Below the pieces are notes generated by a model. It saw only the letters and a list, made by a program, of their open reading frames with translations, searched no databases and was not told the DNA's origin. The position numbers and the translations under genes were made by a program. This document shows positions 59,001 to 64,000 of a stretch of DNA of 64,000 bases, piece by piece. The first letter of the stretch is position 1, and every line of letters begins with the position of its first letter. Source of the DNA: Sinotaia quadrata (lineage: Eukaryota > Mollusca > Gastropoda > Architaenioglossa > Viviparidae); the NCBI GenBank assembly GCA_028829895.1, contig CM054182.1, positions 2,981,001 to 3,045,000 of the forward strand, read 5' to 3'.

Positions 59001-60610
59001 AGAAAGAAAAAAATCAGGTAGAGCAAACATTAACGTGTTCTTAGTCAGAGGAAGGAAAAAAAACAGGTAGAGCAAACATTAAAGTGTTCTTAGTCAGAGG
59101 AAGAAAAAAAACAGGTAGAGCAAAACAATAAAGTAACCTTAGTCAGAGGAAGAAAAAAATCAGGTAGAGCAAAACATTAAAGTAATCTTAGTAAGAGAGA
59201 AAAAACAGGTATAGCAAAACAATTAAGTTATCTTAATCAGATAACAGGTTATTTCTCTTGTTTTTTCGCAGTCAGCACATTAAAATATTAAAGTGATAAC
59301 CCACGGTCTGTGTTAAAGGGTCTGTGTTAAAGGGACCGTACGATTTGCAACATGGTTCTAAAGGAGACGAGTGTGTAAAAGAATTTGAAAATTAAAATAT
59401 TTGTTTCAAAATGCTTCAAGTAATATTTTTTCTTTAAATACTGAATCGAACTGTCAATACTGACAGAAAATGTGACATACTTGGTCTTAGCGTGTGTCCA
59501 TTTGCCAACAATCCCATGACCGGAAGTTGTTTTTGCACCTGCGCACACGTATCTCCGCTTACTGACAAAGAGACATTGTGACCAGGTTGGCAATCCTTTT
59601 CATACTATCTCTATGGAAACCGAACAGGCAGAAATGCCTGATGAATCATCCGGAATAATAAAACGGTTTTTCTTGTTTAAATAACTATAGGTGTTTGATA
59701 CAGTATTATTCCAACCAGAACTGTCGTCAAGTGTTCGTTTTAATAGATGTTTAGATATATTTTGCATAAAATAAAATAGTTTCATAACAGACAAACTGAC
59801 GTTCGGACTTTTTTAAAGTAGTTATTTAGGCATAATCTACCTAATATATGTGGGTTTCATTCCAGACAAATGGAATTCGGCTTTGTAAGAAAAAATAGAC
59901 ATATAGGCACATTCTACATAATTTAGTTGGGTTTCATTCCAGACAAATGAAATTCGACTTTGTGAAATAAATAAAAATTATATATTAAGATATACAGACA
60001 TTAAAACACATTCTGCGTAATACAGTTGGGTTTCATTCCAGATTAGGATGACTTTCACTTTTAAAAACAAAACAGTATGGCACATTCTGCTTAACTGAGA
60101 TTCATTTTAATCAGAATTGACACTCGGCAATTTAAAATAAACATTCTGATGTTGATATATAATTGTTACTAAATATTTTAAACATTTTTTCTTCTCACTG
60201 TAATCTTAATCTCTGTCGTCAAACCTTGTGTCAATGTGAGAAATTTTGTGTCCGATTTGTCGTGTTGTATAGGGCGAGTGTAGTAGTTGTATCTGATTGG
60301 TCGTGCTGTATATGGTGAACGTAATAGTTGTCTGGTTGGTCGTGTTGTGCCTGGTGAATGTAGTAGTTGTGTCCGATTGGTCCTGTTGTACATAGTGAAA
60401 TAATAGCTCTGTGTCCGTTGTGTCCTTTTGTACACAGGGAATGTAGTAGTTGTGTCTGATAGGTCGTGTTGTACATGGTGAACATATTGGTTCGACGTAG
60501 TAGTCCTGTAATTAATTTTGTTGTTGTTTCCCTTGCACATTCCTTTTCTTTCTACCACAGATGGTACATCCATGAGAAGCCTGCGTCAGCTGTTGGATGA
60601 GGTCAACTGA
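52968..60610 (+). CDS. Secreted 71-residue peptide precursor, 3 coding exons, family not recognised
   Basis: Exons 52968-53027, 58252-58357 and 60561-60610 join in phase. The signal peptide is MKTFILVVLVISAAVVTQG (cleavage predicted near residue 19-20). A short basic propeptide RPSRAKTQV follows, then a Lys-Arg site at 29-30. The mature chain of 41 residues starts SFEGATPEDIAKARDFF and ends SMRSLRQLLDEVN. There is no cysteine and no C-terminal Gly for amidation. The chain has heptad-like hydrophobics either side of a DKNGT turn (one NGT sequon), suggesting a helix-turn-helix. The ADKNG turn flanked by helices also resembles a degenerate EF-hand half, though key ligands are missing. A peptide hormone or secreted signal is the simplest reading. 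I do not recognise a named family. The gene spans 7.6 kb of minisatellite-filled introns. Confidence 0.8.
53215..53450. repeat. T-rich low complexity (GTTTGTTTAT words)
   Basis: Frames rich in Phe/Leu/Val over this region are composition artefacts, not a membrane protein. Lies in intron 1 of the peptide gene. Confidence 0.85.
53885..54245. repeat. Minisatellite, ~50 bp unit, ~7 copies
   Basis: CAAGGTAGGTTATATTTGAT and CAAGAAAGCTACGTTTGAGA. Each unit contains AAG|GTAGG, a donor-like word. Confidence 0.95.
54475..54900. repeat. Minisatellite, ~44 bp unit, ~10 copies
   Basis: TAGAAAACAATCAATAAGAT, CTATATTTAAAAAAC and GTTTTCA. Confidence 0.95.
54955..55405. repeat. Minisatellite, ~44 bp unit, ~10 copies
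   Basis: AATAATGTGTATCAATAGGC plus CAGGACACACGACACACAAG; the last units shift to AATAATGCCTGCC. Confidence 0.95.
55406..55924. other. Peptide gene intron 1, unique-looking part
   Basis: No gene. A 60-codon frame at 55770-55952 has no features. Confidence 0.5.
55925..56305 (+). promoter_or_regulatory. Tandem array with seven TCACGTGA E-boxes in intron 1
   Basis: Eight ~47-base units (GTGCGTCACGTGAGTAATTA, ACTGG, CCAGTTACATTTAT). Perfect TCACGTGA lies at 55945, 56038, 56085, 56132, 56179, 56225 and 56272; the second unit is mutated (TCACTTGA). The flanks give GTCACGTGAG, 9 of 10 bases of the TFEB/MITF-type GTCACGTGAC site. Each intact unit also contains GTGAGT, a 5' splice consensus. Confidence 0.9.
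56690..57450. repeat. Minisatellite, ~30 bp unit, ~25 copies
   Basis: TCTCTTAATGTTGAGACAAA plus AACAACCAAG or AACCAAACAA variants, with a C run at 56945-56958. Decayed at the left, homogeneous at the right. Confidence 0.95.
57755..58030. repeat. Degenerate tandem repeat, ~30-37 bp
   Basis: TAAAGACAGTTGTTTATTAA, AATTAGTTCTTTAAAGA and, later, TTAGATAGACAGGTGTTTAC units. Confidence 0.85.
58252..58357 (+). CDS. Peptide gene exon: propeptide, KR site, first helix (residues 21-55)
   Basis: Acceptor TTTTTTTCGTGCAG|CCAAGC, donor AAAA|GTAAGT (phase 1). 35 codons from PSRAKTQVKRSF to FFRKIDQADK. GC content is well above the flanking intron. Its last 34 bases are the seed of the adjoining tandem array. 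Confidence 0.85.
58324..58558 (+). repeat. Tandem array built from the peptide-gene exon 2 donor, 47 bp, 5 copies
   Basis: Units start at 58324 (the real exon end), 58371, 58418, 58465 and 58512. Each has 34 exon bases (GACTTTTTCAGGAAAATAGA then CCAAGCAGACAAAA) plus GTAAGTAAATACA. Only one base changes (AAAGTAGACC in the fourth). Every copy retains a perfect GTAAGT donor and an internal TTTTTCAG that could act as an acceptor, framing a 23-base potential microexon. Confidence 0.97.
58560..59245. repeat. Two minisatellites (~60 bp; 48 bp), ~12 units
   Basis: AAACAGGCAGAGCATAACAT units to about 58790, then AGTCAGAGAAAGAAAAAAAT with CAGGTAGAGCAAACATTAAC to 59245. Open frames on both strands are by-products. 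Confidence 0.95.
59246..59805. other. Peptide gene intron 2, unique-looking part
   Basis: No gene. 59327-59593 and 59600-59794 (minus) are open frames without recognisable features. Confidence 0.5.
59810..60485. repeat. Two minisatellites (~85-90 bp x3; ~42 bp x6)
   Basis: GGGTTTCATTCCAGACAAAT with GGCACATTCTACATAA to 60105. Then GTAGTAGTTGTGTCTGATTG with GTCGTGTTGTACATGGTGAA from 60235. Confidence 0.9.
60561..60610 (+). CDS. Peptide gene exon: second helix and stop (residues 56-71)
   Basis: Acceptor CCTTTTCTTTCTACCACAG... (last 20 bases before 60561). Codons A|AT GGT ACA through AAC TGA give NGTSMRSLRQLLDEVN and stop at 60608-60610. Confidence 0.85.
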
Positions 60611-60825
60611 ACGTTTAGGGAACTAACAAACAGCTGTAATCTTCTAAACTTCGCCATTCCATGGATTTCACTTCAACACCAGAAGGAGATTGCGCTGTCT
60701 CTTCGCTTTCTTTCGTTACCTGTCTATTTATTAGCTTTTAGTTTTGAGATCTTGAAATATTTTGTATCAAGAAAGGAGGGGAGGTTACATTATTTGCCAA
60801 TAAAATTTCCGTCTTAATTAAGTGA
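60611..60825 (+). terminator. Peptide gene 3'UTR with poly(A) signal
   Basis: AATAAA at 60799-60804 (CCAATAAAATTTCC) lies 190 bases after the stop. This gives a compact 3'UTR and supports the placement of the last exon. Confidence 0.7.
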
Positions 60826-60954
60826 ACGCATTAAATATTGTCACTGAACAAGTTAAATGAATTTGAAATAAATTAGCAATTCGTACTTCATTGTTTGGTG
60901 AACTTTTAATCAAACCAGTGTATGGTGCTGTGGTGTAAATGGATGACTGACTAG

Positions 60955-60975
60955 CTGATTGACTGATTGATTGAC

Positions 60976-61074
<99 letters not shown>

Positions 61075-61075
61075 C
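60955..61075. repeat. (TTGA)n tetranucleotide microsatellite, ~28 repeats
   Basis: Nearly perfect GATT repeats. The minus-strand Asn-Gln-Ser-Ile peptide frame is an artefact. Confidence 0.98.
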
Positions 61076-61204
61076 TATGCATTGTCTGTTATTAACCCTG
61101 CTCAGCCAGAATGGCATGAACGAGTAACTAAGAAACAAAACGTCCGTAACTAAGAAACAAAACGTCCATGTTGCATGTACACGATGTCTCTGAAACACTA
61201 GTCC

Positions 61205-61325
61205 ACACTCACGTGATGTCGATATAGTCACGTGGCTGTAAAATCGAAATAGTCACGTGCCTGTAAAATCAGCCACATGCACACCCTCTAGTGTCTCTGT
61301 CAGCTCTCTATTCGGAACACGTGAT
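61205..61325. promoter_or_regulatory. Cluster of four CACGTG E-boxes
   Basis: CACGTG at 61210, 61229, 61254 and 61318, the first in TCACGTGA. It lies 600 bases downstream of the peptide gene. The middle two sit in a short duplication (ATAGTCACGTG, CTGTAAAATC). Confidence 0.6.
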
Positions 61326-61499
61326 GACTAGACAATTTGATATGGGGCGTGGGAAGTGCTGAATATTGAGACGGGAGAAGGGAATGCTTCATGATACGGA
61401 TGTGGGGAGAAGTGCCATGGGCACGGGCAGTTGCCCGGGGGCCCCATGCTAATCTATGCATGTTCTGACTTGTCAATTTTTATTCTTCTTTGCCCGTCT

Positions 61500-62702
61500 G
61501 CCTGTAATGCTGTTAAGACGCAGTGATGGGGAGTGTTTCATGACGCAGGATGCGTTAGTGTTTAATGAAAGGGATTCCGGAGAATGTTAAATGAGACAAG
61601 TTCTGGGAGTGTCTGCTAAAGCATTTTATAAGAAGTCTTGGATAGGAAGTATTAATGAGACATACTGTGAGGAGTGTTTGATAAAACATTTTGAGGAGAG
61701 CGTTTCATAAAACAAGGTTGAAAGAAATGTTTTCTGAGACAAAATTGTAGGAAGTATTTAATGTGATATGCTGGGGGGAGGCTTTAACAAAACTGGTTTT
61801 GTGGTCTTTAATGACACAGACTGTCGAAAGATGGCTAAAGCAGGATGTGATACCTGAGAAACGCTGAAGGGAATGTTGGCTGAGACATGTTGTGGGAATT
61901 TGTAATAATACAAGGTATAGTCAGTATTTGATGAAACATTTAAGAGAAAGTTTTGATGAGTGATGGGTGTTTAAAAGATGGGATTGCTATATACTGATGA
62001 AAGATTTCGAAGGGATTGTTTCATAATAAAAGTTTGGGGTTTTTGTTATGTTTATGGAAAGTTTCTGATCAGTTATATTGTAGGAAATCTTGAATGAGGC
62101 AGAATATAGAGAATCTTTGATGAAGAAGGATGTGAAAAATCTTAAATGAGACAAATTGTGGGAGTCTTTAAAGAAGAAAGACAGTAGAAAGTTTTGATGA
62201 AGCATATTGTTGGAGTATCTTGTGAGCCAGGATGTGAGGAGTGTTTGATGAAGCATATTGTTAGAGTATCTGGTGAGCTAGGATGTGAGGAGTGTTTGAT
62301 GAGAAAGGTTTGATGAGTCCTTGATGAGACGAGGGAGAGCTTTGGAAGACAAGGTAGAGGGAAGTGTTTAATTAAACAGGTTCGGGATTATCTCTATTTG
62401 AGATATGTTCTGGTAGGGAGTGTGTGATGAGACAGTTGTAGTGACTTGTGACAATTTGTGGGAAGGTTTATGGCGAGAGAATTTATAATGAGTGATTACT
62501 GAGACAGACCTTTGGAAGTTCTTGGTGACAGGTGGTGTGGGTTCATTGCTGAGAAAGATTATTAGAAGTCTTTAAATTGTGAGGAGTATGATGAGACATG
62601 GTGTGTGGGGAATATTAATAGGACAGGTTGGGGAGAATGTTTATCGAGAGGAGATTGTTGAGAGTGACTGATATGGTCAGTGGAGATCTTTGATGAGACA
62701 GG

Positions 62703-62760
<58 letters not shown>

Positions 62761-62900
62761 AGGGGAGTCTTGGAGATCGGTTTGTGAAAAATCTTGGATG
62801 GGATAGGATGTGAAGAGTTTTTGATGAGACCAGTTGTGGGGAGTCTTTGATGAGAAAGGTTGTGAAGAGTCTTAGATAACATAGGTCTGGAGAGTTTTCG
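61500..62900. repeat. Highly degenerate GATGAGAC/GTGAGGAGT repeat field with (GT)n
   Basis: Loose units containing TTTGATGAGACA, GGTTGTGGGGAGT and similar words occur at 30-60 base spacing. A (GT)27 tract is at 62705-62758. No gene; minus-strand frames read Ser/His/Leu repeats. Confidence 0.7.
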
Positions 62901-63164
62901 AAGACGCAGATTGTGGTGAGTGCTTGTCCTACCAAACTTAATGTATATGAAAGACATGGGTTATGTTTACTTAATACGTATGGGGTTCTGATACTCTCCT
63001 TTACTGCAGCACCTCTCTTTGCTTTGGTCTACTGCTGCATTTTGTGGAGACATTTGAGATCAGAATCAACACAGCAGTACACTTCCACCTCTCTACACTT
63101 TTTCTAAATATCTACTGTCACTTGCTCGCAGTAGAACCAAACGCGTGAAAGTGGTGAAACCCGA

Positions 63165-63325
63165 CCAGGACGTCCCTATGACGCTCGACATTCCTATAAG
63201 CTTCTGGCTCTTCTTTGACATCATATGACGCTCGACATTCCTATACGTTTTTGGCTCTTCTTTGACATCATATGACGCTCGACATTCCTATACGTTTTTG
63301 GCTCTTCTTTGACATCATATGATAC
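63165..63325. repeat. Minisatellite, ~47 bp unit, 3 copies
   Basis: ATATGACGCTCGACATTCCT plus ATACGTTTTTGGCTCTTCTT. Confidence 0.95.
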
Positions 63326-64000
63326 ATGGCTTTTTCAACTTTCTAAATGTAGAATTTGGTTCTCATGGCCATTGTTCAAATGCTTATCAGAATCACCTCC
63401 TGAGAATAAATTAGAGCGGGGCGCTCTTGTTGCTGAGAAGAAAGAATCTGTCATATCAACCCGAAAGACAGAAGACACTTGCCCCCCCCCCCTTCCCCGC
63501 AAGAACTGCAATGGGCCTCCTGCTGTCATATTCGTTTTTGTTTGTTTGTTTACTTCCTTGTTTGTTTGTGAGCCCGTAATTTCATTTTGTGCATTGTGTT
63601 TCGTTCGTAAATTCATTTATTTCTTTTTCGTATTGTTTATTTATCAGTTCATTTATTTTAATGTATTTTCGTATTGTTTATTTATCAGTTTCATTTATTT
63701 TAATGTATTTTCGTATTGTTTATTTATCAGTTCATTTATTTTAATGTATTTTCGTATTGTTTATTTATCAGTTCATTTATTTTAATGTATTTGAAAATCG
63801 CTCTGATGTGTCTTTAAGTTTATTTGTATATATATATTGAGTCATTTTATATTTGAACTTTTGAAAGTTTAACAGAACAGCAACAATCGTTGATGTCACT
63901 GTTCCATGTGATAGAAATATAAATACAAAAGATAAAATATAAATACAAAAGATAAAATATAAATACAAAAGATAAAATATAAATACAAAAGAAAGAGAAA
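63326..64000. repeat. Low-complexity end with ~41 bp and ~18 bp tandem repeats
   Basis: TATTTTCGTATTGTTTATTT repeats at 63630-63790, and ATAAATACAAAAGATAAAAT at 63915-63990. The plus-strand frame 63309-63785 is mostly repeat and not supported as a gene. Confidence 0.7.

Overview
This is an intron-rich, AT-rich animal nuclear genome segment, saturated with minisatellites. All introns placed here follow GT-AG. The mix of genes, the non-LTR retrotransposon tail and the minisatellite load fit an invertebrate, probably a lophotrochozoan such as a mollusc. The species is not determined and the phylum is an inference.

Layout. (1) 1-4.9 kb: no gene recognised; minisatellites and one copy of a dispersed element (3440-3900). 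(2) 5.57-8.84 kb, + strand: the 3' end of a PDZ protein of the ALP/Enigma/Zasp type. It shows the second half of a PDZ domain, a linker exon ending in a Q-S-x-x-F-x-x-L motif, and a tiny terminal exon present in two tandem copies. The 5' exons lie outside the window or were not found. (3) 14.76-29.51 kb, - strand: a complete PPP6C (protein phosphatase 6 catalytic subunit) gene, ten coding exons, 303 residues, with a broken hAT transposase in intron 6. (4) 30.7-34.5 kb: nearly 4 kb of four unrelated minisatellite arrays, back to back. (5) 35.12-42.52 kb, - strand: a complete class A peptide-type GPCR, five coding exons, 401 residues, with a possible 5'UTR exon at 45.74-45.78 kb and a LINE tail in its last intron. 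(6) 43.0-51.6 kb: intergenic, mostly satellites, with a second, interrupted copy of the dispersed element. (7) 52.97-60.61 kb, + strand: a three-exon gene for a 71-residue secreted peptide precursor (signal peptide, Lys-Arg cleavage site, one cysteine-free helical peptide) that I do not recognise. A promoter and non-coding first exon are proposed at 52.42-52.69 kb. (8) 60.8-64 kb: E-box cluster and degenerate repeats, no gene.

The most unusual pattern is that tandem duplication has repeatedly copied RNA-processing signals of the resident genes. PPP6C exon 8 has 11 extra 3' splice acceptors, each with the first 16 exon bases. The peptide gene has four extra copies of its exon-2 splice donor plus exon tail. 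The PDZ gene has a duplicated terminal acceptor plus stop exon, and a separate duplicated poly(A)-signal block. In all but the PDZ case the predicted alternative products are truncated. Separately, an intron-1 minisatellite of the peptide gene carries seven perfect TCACGTGA E-boxes at about 47-bp spacing.

Apart from these genes, most of the window is non-coding. Nearly all long open frames in it are minisatellites with periods that happen to lack stops.
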